From contig JAGBFZ010000271.1 in NCBI GenBank assembly GCA_018110855.1, positions 1 to 10,508 on the forward strand: DNA of 10,508 nt, written 5' to 3'. Below the pieces are notes generated by a model. The model saw only the letters and a list, made by a program, of their open reading frames with translations, had not been told where the DNA came from and did no database searches. Positions 1-6,699 of the stretch are shown piece after piece (the stretch's first letter is position 1; the number at the start of each line of letters is the position of its first letter). The translations under genes were made by a program, and so were the position numbers. The DNA is from Oscillospiraceae bacterium. GTDB taxonomy: Bacteria > Bacillota > Clostridia > Oscillospirales > Ruminococcaceae.

Positions 1-1359
1 AAAATCCCCATAGGCATTTTTCATGCGGTACTCGCCCTCCCATTTGTCACCCTGAGAGGAAACGATGGCGTTGAGATCCTCCTTATAACGCTTCATATCG
101 TCCTTGTGGACCTTCATTTTGTAAAGGAAGCTTTCATTGATGGAATCGTCCTTGGCGCGGTAGCTGAATTTCTGATTAAAATTATTGGAAACATAGACCT
201 TGAAGGTTTTCAGATTGATCTCGAAAACTACATTATCCATCATCGAGACAACAGTACGGTAACGCTGTTCGCTCTCAAAAATGCTGTCAAACATGGCGTT
301 GAATTCGGTGCTGATCTGACCGAATTCATCGTTGGTGGTAAAGTCAAGACGAACATTAACATCGCCCTTGTTTTTCTTGGATATGACGTCAATGAGCTGA
401 TGTATAGGTTCAGTAAAAATAAAGCAAACAAAGATAATTGCAGCAGATGCAAGAATAGTAACAACAATAACAGCGATAGTGCCGCCTGAAATGGAATCGG
501 AAGCGAATTTTTCAGCCTTATCCGATTCAAAAAGACCGACTACACTAAGACTGCCGTTCTGAACAGGGGAGCCGAAAACAGTGTATTCCTCAACAGTTTT
601 GATAATGGTCTCTGTTCCGACAGTATCGCCGTAATATGGTATCGCTTCAGAAACGTTTTCAGCTATCGTCCGGAATTCCACAACATCCTCAAGCTTTCTT
701 GGGTTGCTCACACTGCTTGAAATGTATTTTCCATTTTTGTCAACAATAAGAAGGGTAGCAAAGCTGCTGTATCCCGGAACCTTCAGCATTTCAGCGGGAG
801 CCTCAAGGCTGATCTTCTGAACAGAAATGCCAATTTTCTTGTTATTCAGGTCGTATATCCTGCGGCATGAATACATATAGCATTTATTTGAAGAGTTGGG
901 TGGGAAAATTTCGGAAAAACCGTTGTTTGAGCCTGCATAATCCATATATTGGGCGTAATTGTCGTCATAGCTTCCTATATCTTCTTTTTTGTTAGCAGCA
1001 ATGATCATTCCTTTGTCGCTGACAATATACATATCGGTTATACCGGAGCTGAAACGGACCGTATCCTGTATCAAATCGTTAATATAAGCAGCTTCCTCAG
1101 CAGTGTCCGTTCCATCGGCAGCATGACGTGCAAATTCTCTGACAAACTTGTCGGAGGTAAAACTTTTATGACCGTTGAATATGCTTTCCATCATAAGATT
1201 GAGATAAACAGCCCTGTCCTCCACAGCAGTACCGAGAGTGTTTATCTGACTTTTGGCTATCGTTTTGGCGCAGCTTGAGGAATATACCGCAGAAGCAACG
1301 ATAATAGGTATGATAAGTATGATAAGCATAAGCGAAGCAAGCTTAATTCTTATCTTCAT
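1..1359 (-). CDS. Membrane sensor protein, Cache-HAMP-PAS, C-terminus outside window
   Basis: The reverse strand is open from an ATG at 1359 to the window edge, giving 453 residues with no stop. Residues 8-28 are a hydrophobic membrane anchor. Residues 29-292 form a large outside domain with a double-Cache-like pattern (ITDMYIVSDKG near 107 and ATLLIVDKNGKYISSS near 201). Residues 293-316 are a second membrane helix. Residues 317-365 resemble a HAMP linker (TEPIHQLIDVI, then NDEFGQISTEFNAMF). From 366 a PAS-like domain begins (RYRTVVSMMDNVVFEINL) and runs to the edge. The protein probably senses an extracellular small ligand. The output domain is not visible: GGDEF, histidine kinase or chemotaxis signalling are all possible, and PAS after HAMP makes GGDEF or kinase likelier than a classical chemoreceptor. 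The start is the only one in frame before an upstream stop. AGGAG and AAAGGA lie upstream, but the nearer leaves a long 13-nt spacing. Its own promoter lies at 1424-1452. Confidence 0.85.
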   Translation of the reverse strand, partial: MKIRIKLASLMLIILIIPIIVASAVYSSSCAKTIAKSQINTLGTAVEDRAVYLNLMMESIFNGHKSFTSDKFVREFARHAADGTDTAEEAAYINDLIQDTVRFSSGITDMYIVSDKGMIIAANKKEDIGSYDDNYAQYMDYAGSNNGFSEIFPPNSSNKCYMYSCRRIYDLNNKKIGISVQKISLEAPAEMLKVPGYSSFATLLIVDKNGKYISSSVSNPRKLEDVVEFRTIAENVSEAIPYYGDTVGTETIIKTVEEYTVFGSPVQNGSLSVVGLFESDKAEKFASDSISGGTIAVIVVTILASAAIIFVCFIFTEPIHQLIDVISKKNKGDVNVRLDFTTNDEFGQISTEFNAMFDSIFESEQRYRTVVSMMDNVVFEINLKTFKVYVSNNFNQKFSYRAKDDSINESFLYKMKVHKDDMKRYKEDLNAIVSSQGDKWEGEYRMKNAYGDF

Positions 1360-1423
1360 TGTGAAATATCATTCCTTTCTCCTGCGGATTAAATTATGAA
1401 AATCATCCGAATAATACAGTATT

Positions 1424-1452
1424 ATTTTACCACAAATATAAATTAATGTAAA
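1424..1452 (-). promoter_or_regulatory. Sigma-A promoter of the sensor gene
   Basis: Read on the minus strand, a -35 TTTACA (1452-1447) and a -10 TAAAAT (1429-1424) are separated by exactly 17 bases. Transcription would start near 1417, giving a leader of about 57 nt before the ATG at 1359. The element is close to the housekeeping consensus. No operator was recognised. Confidence 0.7.
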
Positions 1453-1598
1453 TAACATTCTGAAATTTTTAATAATGCACAATATTTTTCATCAATATTG
1501 CTAAAATAAAAACGCAATTTTGGGCATATTGATGTTTGGCAGAAAGATGATAAGAAAATAAAAATAGCTTAAAATATTGAAAATAATATTTACCCCTC
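1453..1598. other. AT-rich divergent intergenic spacer
   Basis: This stretch lies between the outward-facing promoters of the sensor and the exported protein. It is very AT-rich and has no convincing coding frame. It carries short AT-rich dyads such as two CAATATT copies around 1481-1500. I see no riboswitch, RNA gene or recognisable operator in it. Confidence 0.5.
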
Positions 1599-1627
1599 TT
1601 GACAATTGCTGCGGAAAAAGGTATAAT
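1599..1627 (+). promoter_or_regulatory. Perfect-consensus sigma-A promoter of the exported protein gene
   Basis: TTGACA (1599-1604) and TATAAT (1622-1627) both match the housekeeping consensus exactly, with a 17-base spacer. Transcription should start near 1634. This puts the upstream in-frame ATG at 1646 only about 12 nt into the transcript and without a ribosome binding site, which supports the start at 1685. Such a promoter implies strong expression unless repressed. Confidence 0.85.
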
Positions 1628-1630
1628 TAT

Positions 1631-1668
1631 CTTATCTGAATAATTATGCACGCAAAAAAGCGGATAAG
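1631..1668 (+). other. Inverted repeat at the transcript start, before the RBS
   Basis: CTTATCTG (1631-1638) can pair with CGGATAAG (1661-1668), forming an 8-bp stem with one G-U pair around a 22-nt loop. It overlaps the predicted transcription start, so part of the left arm may not be transcribed. It ends just before the ribosome binding site at 1671. It could be an operator or a weak leader hairpin, or it may be chance. Confidence 0.3.
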
Positions 1669-1684
1669 AAAAAGGGAGATCATT

Positions 1685-2692
1685 ATGCTCGTTTCATCGG
1701 AAAAAGCCAATAAGTGCGCCGAAGAGGCTGTATATTTTGCACGCAGGCATAAATGGGCAAAATATCCCTGTCTTGCCGCTGTATCACTTATATATTCAAC
1801 TGAATATATCCGTCTGAAGCTCTGCGAAGCAGGGGATAGGATAAGGGAGACATTGTGTGTTTCAGACCGCCCCATAGGAAGCAGGATAGCGTCAGGTGTG
1901 CTTTCGCTGGCATTTGCATTTATGTCGGTCCCCGTCTTTGAGATAACCGCATCTGCGGAGGAAAATGCTGAAGCTGTACAGGAGGCAGCTGCCGTGCAGA
2001 CAGAGGAAGCAGCAGAGCTTCCCAAGCCGTGGACGCAGCTTTATCCGAGAAAAAAGACCGCAGAAACCCCCGAGGATATTGCCGGGATGGTGACAATGTC
2101 AGGCATTGCCGAAACAGACAGCCGCTATGGTATAACGCTTAATATAAAGAATCTCAAAAAGGAGATCACCGCTGCATTCAGAGAATCCCCCCGATATATG
2201 GAGCAGGTGGTTTCGGCATTTGATAACTATGGTATTTCATGCGAGGACCTGAACATCCGCCCTGTTGACGTTACCGTTTACACAAATGAGGAAAGAAGAG
2301 TATTGCAGCTTTCCGAAGGGTATTCTGCGGATATCACCTTCCCGATCCCCGAGGATATGAAAAATCACCTTGACGATCTGAAAATAATCAGACTTGAGGA
2401 CGACGGCTCCATTGCGATCCTTGATTACACTTTGGGAAAAAGCTCTGTGACCTTCAATACCGAGCATTTTTCGGTTTTCGCTCTTGTTGCGTATAAGGAC
2501 CCCGATACCGAAGTAATTGCCGAGGATATTTCCGGCGGCGCAGGAATGACCGCTTCTGCCGCTCCCGATGCAGCAGTTTTCACAGGCAGTGCGGTATTTT
2601 CCGAGGACAAAAACCGTTTTAAGAAAAAAAGAAAGCGCAAGGTTTATCGTATCAAGCGTATTGCAAAGGAAGATCAGCTTCTGCTTTTATAA
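1685..2692 (+). CDS. Exported protein of unknown function with basic C-terminal tail
   Basis: The 335-residue product is not assigned to a named family. The start at 1685 is chosen because AAAGGGAG (1671-1678) lies 6 nt upstream. A longer frame from 1646 has no ribosome binding site. Residues 1-68 are a long N-terminal extension with several Cys (11, 29, 47, 58). Residues 69-91 are a hydrophobic stretch ending in ITASAEE, which looks like a signal peptide with cleavage after ASA. An Ala/Glu-rich linker follows (92-112). Residues 190-270 form a beta-rich module (SADITFPIPED, then SVTFNTEHFSVFALV) of the kind found near the ends of Firmicutes surface proteins. The last 25 residues are strongly basic (KKKRKRK, RIKRI) and end in LLLL, with no LPXTG motif. 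The protein probably acts at the membrane or cell wall, where the tail could bind anionic polymers. It is a single-gene unit with its own promoter and terminator. Confidence 0.8.
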   Translation: MLVSSEKANKCAEEAVYFARRHKWAKYPCLAAVSLIYSTEYIRLKLCEAGDRIRETLCVSDRPIGSRIASGVLSLAFAFMSVPVFEITASAEENAEAVQEAAAVQTEEAAELPKPWTQLYPRKKTAETPEDIAGMVTMSGIAETDSRYGITLNIKNLKKEITAAFRESPRYMEQVVSAFDNYGISCEDLNIRPVDVTVYTNEERRVLQLSEGYSADITFPIPEDMKNHLDDLKIIRLEDDGSIAILDYTLGKSSVTFNTEHFSVFALVAYKDPDTEVIAEDISGGAGMTASAAPDAAVFTGSAVFSEDKNRFKKKRKRKVYRIKRIAKEDQLLLL

Positions 2693-2711
2693 ATTTTACA
2701 TATCAAGTATG

Positions 2712-2740
2712 CCCCGCAGTTTATCTGCGGGGTGATTTTA
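2712..2740 (+). terminator. Intrinsic terminator after the exported protein gene
   Basis: CCCCGCAG (2712-2719) and CTGCGGGG (2725-2732) form a perfect 8-bp GC-rich stem with a 5-nt loop, followed by TGATTTTA. It begins 20 nt after the stop codon at 2692. The T tract is imperfect, but position and stem strength fit a terminator. Confidence 0.8.
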
Positions 2741-2795
2741 TATCCGATGATTTTAACAAATTTGCAACTTGGATAATAATATTATTCAAAATATG

Positions 2796-2863
2796 GTGAA
2801 ATAATTCACGTTTTGGCGGATATATACCATATAAATGAATTTCGAAATGTAAAATCCGTCAAA
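2796..2863. promoter_or_regulatory. Dyads upstream of the operon promoter, possible operators
   Basis: Two dyads precede the operon -35 box. GTGAA (2796-2800) and TTCAC (2805-2809) form a perfect 5-bp inverted repeat with a 4-base gap. TTTGGCGGAT (2812-2821) and ATCCGTCAAA (2854-2863) are inverted copies matching at 9 of 10 positions, with centres about 42 bp apart, close to four helical turns. They could be binding sites for a regulator. In AT-rich DNA the shorter one may be chance. Confidence 0.3.
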
Positions 2864-2870
2864 TTTGTGA

Positions 2871-2899
2871 TTGACATTTGTGTCAGACAGTGGTATCAT
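2871..2899 (+). promoter_or_regulatory. Sigma-A promoter of the six-gene operon
   Basis: TTGACA (2871-2876) is an exact -35 and TATCAT (2894-2899) a 5-of-6 -10, with a 17-base spacer. Transcription should start near 2906. No other convincing promoter was seen before 8871, so the whole operon appears to depend on this one. Confidence 0.8.
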
Positions 2900-2910
2900 A
2901 AAAGCATAGG

Positions 2911-2950
2911 AACAAGGGCGTTTCAGAGAAAAACTGAAACGCCCTTGTTT
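2911..2950 (+). promoter_or_regulatory. Perfect 16-bp leader hairpin, attenuator-like
   Basis: Positions 2911-2926 (AACAAGGGCGTTTCAG) are perfectly complementary to 2934-2949, with a 7-nt A-rich loop. The stem starts about 5 nt after the predicted transcription start and ends about 12 nt before the likely Shine-Dalgarno bases. The bases after it (TGTTAATTG) are moderately T-rich. It could act as a terminator-attenuator, as a 5' stem-loop that protects the mRNA, or as an operator at the start site. No competing antiterminator or riboswitch fold was found in the short leader. Confidence 0.75.
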
Positions 2951-2976
2951 GTTAATTGTGAAAAGAGATGAAGAAT

Positions 2977-4293
2977 ATGAACACACCTGTGGCAGATGCA
3001 ATGGCGATAAACGAATTACTTGCCAGATACGGAGTAAAGTTCGGTATCTATAAAAACGGACAGTTCAAAGAGCAGCTTTTCCCCTTTGATGCGATCCCCA
3101 GGGTTATCTCCGCCGAGGATTTTGCGGACATGGAGAGGGGACTAATTCAGAGAGTGAACGCCCTGAATCTGTTTCTTGCGGATATCTATTCCGAGGGAAG
3201 GATCGTTAAGGACGGCATTGTTCCCGAGGATTTTGTTTATATTTCCAAGGGCTATCTTGCACCATGTGCGGGTGTGACGCCGCCCAAGGGAATATTCAGC
3301 CATATATCGGGAATTGACCTTGTACAGGCAAAGGACGGGGAATGGTACATACTTGAGGATAATCTCCGTATCCCTTCGGGAGCCAGCTATCCGCTTATCG
3401 CAAGGGAGCTTTGCCGAATGGCAAGCCCCGCAGCCTTTGAAAATACAGGCATAGTGGATAACAGAAACTATGCCTCCCTTCTCCGCAGCACAATGGACTA
3501 TGTAAACTGCGGCGGAATAAATGTTATCCTCACCCCCGGCAGATATAACGCCGCCTATTTCGAGCATAGCTATCTTGCGGAGAAAACAGGAGCAGTGCTT
3601 GTTCAGAACACCGACCTTTTTGTGGAAAACAATATTCTCTATATGAAGGATTATCTTGGCGGAAAAACCAAGGTAGGAGCAGTTTACCGCCGAATTTCCG
3701 ACGAATATCTGGATCCCCTCACCTTCCTGCCCGAATCACTTATCGGAGTACCTCATATCATGGACGCCTACCGTGCAGGAAATGTTGCCATAATAAACGC
3801 CCCGGGAAACGGCGTTGCGGACGACAAGGGAATATACTATTTCGTACCGAAGATGATAAAATATTATCTCGGGGAGGAGCCGGTGCTTAAAAATGCCCCC
3901 ACATATCTGCCCTTCTATGAGGAGGACAGGAAATATGTGCTTGATAATCTTGAAAAGCTTGTGATCAAGGACGTTTCCGAAGCAGGGGGCTACGGGGTGG
4001 TATTCGGCAGGGATATGACCAAGGAGCAACTTTCGGAGTGGAGAACGCTCATATCCGAGCAGTCCCGCCGATTTATCGCTCAGGAGGTAATTGATTTTAT
4101 TGATCTTGAGGTAATGGACAAGGGCGAAACGGTAATGCGCAAAGCAGATCTCAGAGCCTTTGTGCTGAGCGGTGAAACCACAAGAGTCTGGGCAAGCGGA
4201 CTCACACGATTTTCAAGAATAGCGGATTCATTTGTAGTAAATTCATCTCAAGGAGGAGGCTTTAAAGACACATGGGTGCTATTACCGAAATAA
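2977..4293 (+). CDS. Circularly permuted ATP-grasp ligase (DUF404/DUF407 type)
   Basis: This 438-residue protein matches the circularly permuted type-2 ATP-grasp family, predicted carboxylate-amine (peptide or amide) ligases. Visible motifs, numbered from the start at 2977, are RVNALNLFLADIY (59-71), GIDLVQAKDG followed by YILEDNLRIPSG (112-135), LVIKDVSEAGGYG (328-340, ATP-binding lysine and glycine-rich loop), DLRAFVLSGE (391-400) and NSSQGGGFKDTWVL (422-435). The length is somewhat shorter than the usual 470-500 or so. An ATG at 2968 would add three residues, but the Shine-Dalgarno-like AAAGAG (2962-2967) abuts it, so 2977, nine bases further on, is preferred. It is the first gene of the operon. 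Its last 22 nt overlap the alpha-E gene. Family membership is seen directly; the ligase reaction is a family prediction and the substrate is unknown. Confidence 0.92.
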   Translation: MNTPVADAMAINELLARYGVKFGIYKNGQFKEQLFPFDAIPRVISAEDFADMERGLIQRVNALNLFLADIYSEGRIVKDGIVPEDFVYISKGYLAPCAGVTPPKGIFSHISGIDLVQAKDGEWYILEDNLRIPSGASYPLIARELCRMASPAAFENTGIVDNRNYASLLRSTMDYVNCGGINVILTPGRYNAAYFEHSYLAEKTGAVLVQNTDLFVENNILYMKDYLGGKTKVGAVYRRISDEYLDPLTFLPESLIGVPHIMDAYRAGNVAIINAPGNGVADDKGIYYFVPKMIKYYLGEEPVLKNAPTYLPFYEEDRKYVLDNLEKLVIKDVSEAGGYGVVFGRDMTKEQLSEWRTLISEQSRRFIAQEVIDFIDLEVMDKGETVMRKADLRAFVLSGETTRVWASGLTRFSRIADSFVVNSSQGGGFKDTWVLLPK

Positions 4294-4979
4294 ACATCAA
4301 CAATCTTTTCTGGCTTGGAAGATATGTAGAAAGAGTATTTACGACCTTAAACAGCTTTTTTAAATACGCCGACCGTTTTATCGAGGGCGGCGAAGCGGCA
4401 TACGAGAAATATCTTGCTGATATAAACGTTCCCGATATTTACGGCAGCTCAGCGGAGTTTTTCAAGCGGTATGTTTTTGATATGACAGACCCGAACTCCA
4501 TAATCTCAAATCTGGATCGTGCTCTGGGAAACGGAATAGTTCTCAGGGAGACCATAAAAACTCCCTCACTGTCATATCTCCAGATGGCAATGGATAAGTT
4601 CAAGTCATGTGAGGGGACTACAAAGATACGTTACGATATGCTACCCGTCAGGGACGCAATATATGCCTTCTGGGGCAGTATCGACAACAATATGACCGAT
4701 ATGGAAGCACTGCGCATGATCCATCTGGGCAAGTCGGTAGAAAGAGCGGATATGTTTCTGCGGCTTGGATATCCCGATTCGGAGATATCCTCACAGATAG
4801 ATAATCTCATCAGGCACGTTTCAAGATACTCGGATATGGGCATCGTAAATTATGATGCTCTTGCCGCCTTAAAAGCAGCATCACAGGATCCGGGCTGCTT
4901 TGAAAGACTAAGAGGACTGATAATTGACAATATTGAACAGCTTATTGAGGTGAATATCCTTGAAACGGTTACGGTTTGA
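4272..4979 (+). CDS. Alpha-E (DUF403) domain protein, compact form
   Basis: This 235-residue, mainly helical protein belongs to the alpha-E family that almost always accompanies circularly permuted ATP-grasp ligases. Diagnostic segments are LFWLGRYVER near residue 12, NSIISNLDRAL near 75, VLRETI near 90 and LGKSVERADMFLRL near 152. The two internal GRYVER/GKSVER motifs are the conserved acidic-basic signatures of the family. Typical members are around 300 residues, so this copy is short, apparently by loss of C-terminal helices. Its role is unknown; it is thought to assist the ligase or hold its substrate. The start lies inside the ligase gene. AGGAGGAGG (4251-4259), which encodes part of the ligase QGGG motif, serves as ribosome binding site 12 nt upstream, a rather long spacing. 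Its own end overlaps the transglutaminase gene by 20 nt. Confidence 0.9.
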   Translation: MGAITEININNLFWLGRYVERVFTTLNSFFKYADRFIEGGEAAYEKYLADINVPDIYGSSAEFFKRYVFDMTDPNSIISNLDRALGNGIVLRETIKTPSLSYLQMAMDKFKSCEGTTKIRYDMLPVRDAIYAFWGSIDNNMTDMEALRMIHLGKSVERADMFLRLGYPDSEISSQIDNLIRHVSRYSDMGIVNYDALAALKAASQDPGCFERLRGLIIDNIEQLIEVNILETVTV

Positions 4980-5736
4980 ATTTGAAACAAAGCTTGAATT
5001 TTCCTGCGGAGCGACCGATCACAGCTTTACGCTCCGCTGCATACCGATCTCGGACGGACGGCAGACTATCGCAGAGCCAAAATGTGTTATTCTGCCCCGT
5101 CTGGGCAATATCTGGCGCAGTCGGGACAGCTTCGGGAACACCTTGATCTGCGGACGAATGGAGGAATCCCACAGCGGGTTATCTTTCAAGGTAGAAGGTG
5201 AAGCCAGAACGGAAAATACCTGCGAATCGGCGGGAACAGCGCAGCCCTTTTACAGAGCATATTCACCTCTCACCGCAGCAGGGGATAAGATAATATCCTT
5301 TTATAAAGAAAACCGACCTTCAGGGGGCGATATCCGTTCAAGAGCGGAATCGCTTTCCGAAGCGGTTTTCAGTCTGATGAATTATCAGAGCGGCATAACG
5401 GGCGTGAATACCACAGCAGAGGAGGCATTATCTCTCGGCAGCGGAGTGTGTCAGGATTATGCTCATATCCTGCTGTCGCTTCTGCGGACAGACGGCATCC
5501 CATGCCGATATGTGTCGGGACTTGCCTTTGAGTGCGGACAGACCCATGCATGGGTGGAAATAAACGACGGCAGCCGCTGGATAGGGATAGACCCCACCCA
5601 TAACAGGTATATCGGCGGAAGCTATATCAAGCTGTGCCACGGCAGAGATTATTCCGACTGTCCCATTGAGCGGGGAATATACATAGGAAATGCGGACAGC
5701 CTGCAAACAGTATCATCAAGAATTACAGAACAGTAA
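4960..5736 (+). CDS. Transglutaminase-like cysteine peptidase family protein
   Basis: This 258-residue protein has an N-terminal beta domain (about 1-100), as in bacterial transglutaminase-like proteins, and a C-terminal papain-fold core. The catalytic triad is visible: Cys164 in GSGVCQDYAHILLSLLR, His196 in QTHAWVEI and Asp211 in WIGIDPTHN. Bacterial members usually act as peptidases or amidases rather than protein cross-linkers. No signal peptide or membrane helix is seen, so it is probably cytoplasmic. Translation starts at a TTG (4960), supported by GAGGTG (4947-4952) seven bases upstream and by the MKRLRFEFETKLEF start typical of the N-terminal domain. It overlaps the alpha-E gene by 20 nt, suggesting translational coupling. 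Next to the ligase it could hydrolyse, trim or transfer the amide-linked product. Confidence 0.9.
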   Translation: MKRLRFEFETKLEFSCGATDHSFTLRCIPISDGRQTIAEPKCVILPRLGNIWRSRDSFGNTLICGRMEESHSGLSFKVEGEARTENTCESAGTAQPFYRAYSPLTAAGDKIISFYKENRPSGGDIRSRAESLSEAVFSLMNYQSGITGVNTTAEEALSLGSGVCQDYAHILLSLLRTDGIPCRYVSGLAFECGQTHAWVEINDGSRWIGIDPTHNRYIGGSYIKLCHGRDYSDCPIERGIYIGNADSLQTVSSRITEQ

Positions 5737-5754
5737 TACAAGGAGTGGATACCC

Positions 5755-6699
5755 ATGACAACGGTAATCGCAAGCGCAGGGCTTGCAGTCAACGAGCGTG
5801 TGGAAATACGCAGAAACAGAATAAAAGGAAAAGGAAGCGGAGCCGCATCGGATAAGCGTGTCTGCATAGTAACGGGAACTCACGGCGATGAGCTTGAGGG
5901 ACAGTTTGTCTGTGCAGAGACAGCCCGTATACTGAGCGAAAGCATAGAAAAGCTCAGCGGCACTGTGGATATATATCCTGCACTTAATCCCCTGGGAATG
6001 GACAGCATTACCCGGGGCATACCTCTTTTCGACCTTGATATGAACAGGATATTCCCCGGAACGGCAGACGGCACAATGGCAGAGTGCCTTGCCGCCGATA
6101 TCATCAGCGATATCAGCGGAGCGGATATCTGTATAGATATCCATTCAAGCAATATCTATCTCAAGGAAATACCCCAGATAAGGATAAACGAGCTGAGCGC
6201 CGAGGAGCTTATGCCCTATGCAAAGACGCTCAACTGTGACTTTATCTGGATACATTCCTCCGCAACAGTGCTTGAAAGCACCCTTGCATACAGCCTTAAT
6301 ACCACAGGAACAAAGACTCTTGTGGTAGAAATGGGCGTGGGAATGAGGATAACAAGAGAATACTGCGAGCAGCTCACCGCAGGAATATTTAACCTTTTGA
6401 AAGCACTGGGAATGTGGTCGGGAGATGCCGAGCCTGTCCGCGAACCTATCATATCGGGAGAAAGAGCAGTGGAATTTGTAAACAGCGGCGCTGACGGAAT
6501 ATTCGTCCCCTGCGTGGAGCATTGGGTGGATATCGACAAGGGCGAGCATATAGGAGACGTTATCGACCCCGCAACGGGAAAAATATCGGAATATGTCACC
6601 GCCCCCTGCAGCGGAAAGATATTCACATTAAGGGAATACCCCATAGTATACGGCGGCTCACTTATTGCCCGCATCTTAGGAGGAGACAGCAATGCGTAA
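5755..6699 (+). CDS. Succinylglutamate desuccinylase/aspartoacylase (AstE/AspA) family zinc hydrolase
   Basis: This 314-residue protein belongs to the AstE/AspA branch of the zinc carboxypeptidase fold. Zinc ligands are present: His43 and Glu46 in GTHGDELEG and His130 in CIDIHSS. The family DLNRxFPG signature appears as DMNRIFPG (95-102), and the catalytic glutamate is Glu192 in LVVEMG. A C-terminal beta domain (about 235-310, including VTAPCSGKIF) matches the usual layout. Such enzymes remove acyl groups from N-acyl amino acids or cleave related amides. All key residues are kept, so it is probably active. It does not sit with arginine-catabolism (ast) genes, so no symbol is given. AGGAG (5741-5745) lies nine bases before the ATG, and the gap to the transglutaminase stop is 18 nt. 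In this operon it may trim or deacylate the ligase product; the substrate is unknown. Confidence 0.88.
   Translation: MTTVIASAGLAVNERVEIRRNRIKGKGSGAASDKRVCIVTGTHGDELEGQFVCAETARILSESIEKLSGTVDIYPALNPLGMDSITRGIPLFDLDMNRIFPGTADGTMAECLAADIISDISGADICIDIHSSNIYLKEIPQIRINELSAEELMPYAKTLNCDFIWIHSSATVLESTLAYSLNTTGTKTLVVEMGVGMRITREYCEQLTAGIFNLLKALGMWSGDAEPVREPIISGERAVEFVNSGADGIFVPCVEHWVDIDKGEHIGDVIDPATGKISEYVTAPCSGKIFTLREYPIVYGGSLIARILGGDSNA

Noticed and set aside
106..489. Plus-strand open frame of 127 codons
   Set aside because: It lies entirely antisense to the sensor gene, whose frame shows a clear HAMP and PAS region. Its product is low-complexity and Asn-rich at the end, and there is no convincing ribosome binding site.
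949..1278. Plus-strand open frame of 109 codons
   Set aside because: It is antisense to the Cache-like domain of the sensor; no family resemblance.
1646..1684. Earlier in-frame start for the exported protein
   Set aside because: The ATG at 1646 is only about 12 nt after the predicted transcription start and has no Shine-Dalgarno, whereas the ATG at 1685 has AAAGGGAG at a good distance.
4960..5736. Protein cross-linking transglutaminase activity
   Set aside because: The catalytic triad only places it in the superfamily. Bacterial members of this type are mostly hydrolases, so cross-linking is not supported.
5755..6699. Naming the intact hydrolase astE and inferring arginine catabolism
   Set aside because: No other ast-pathway gene is present, and the neighbours are amidoligase-type genes, so only the family level is supported.
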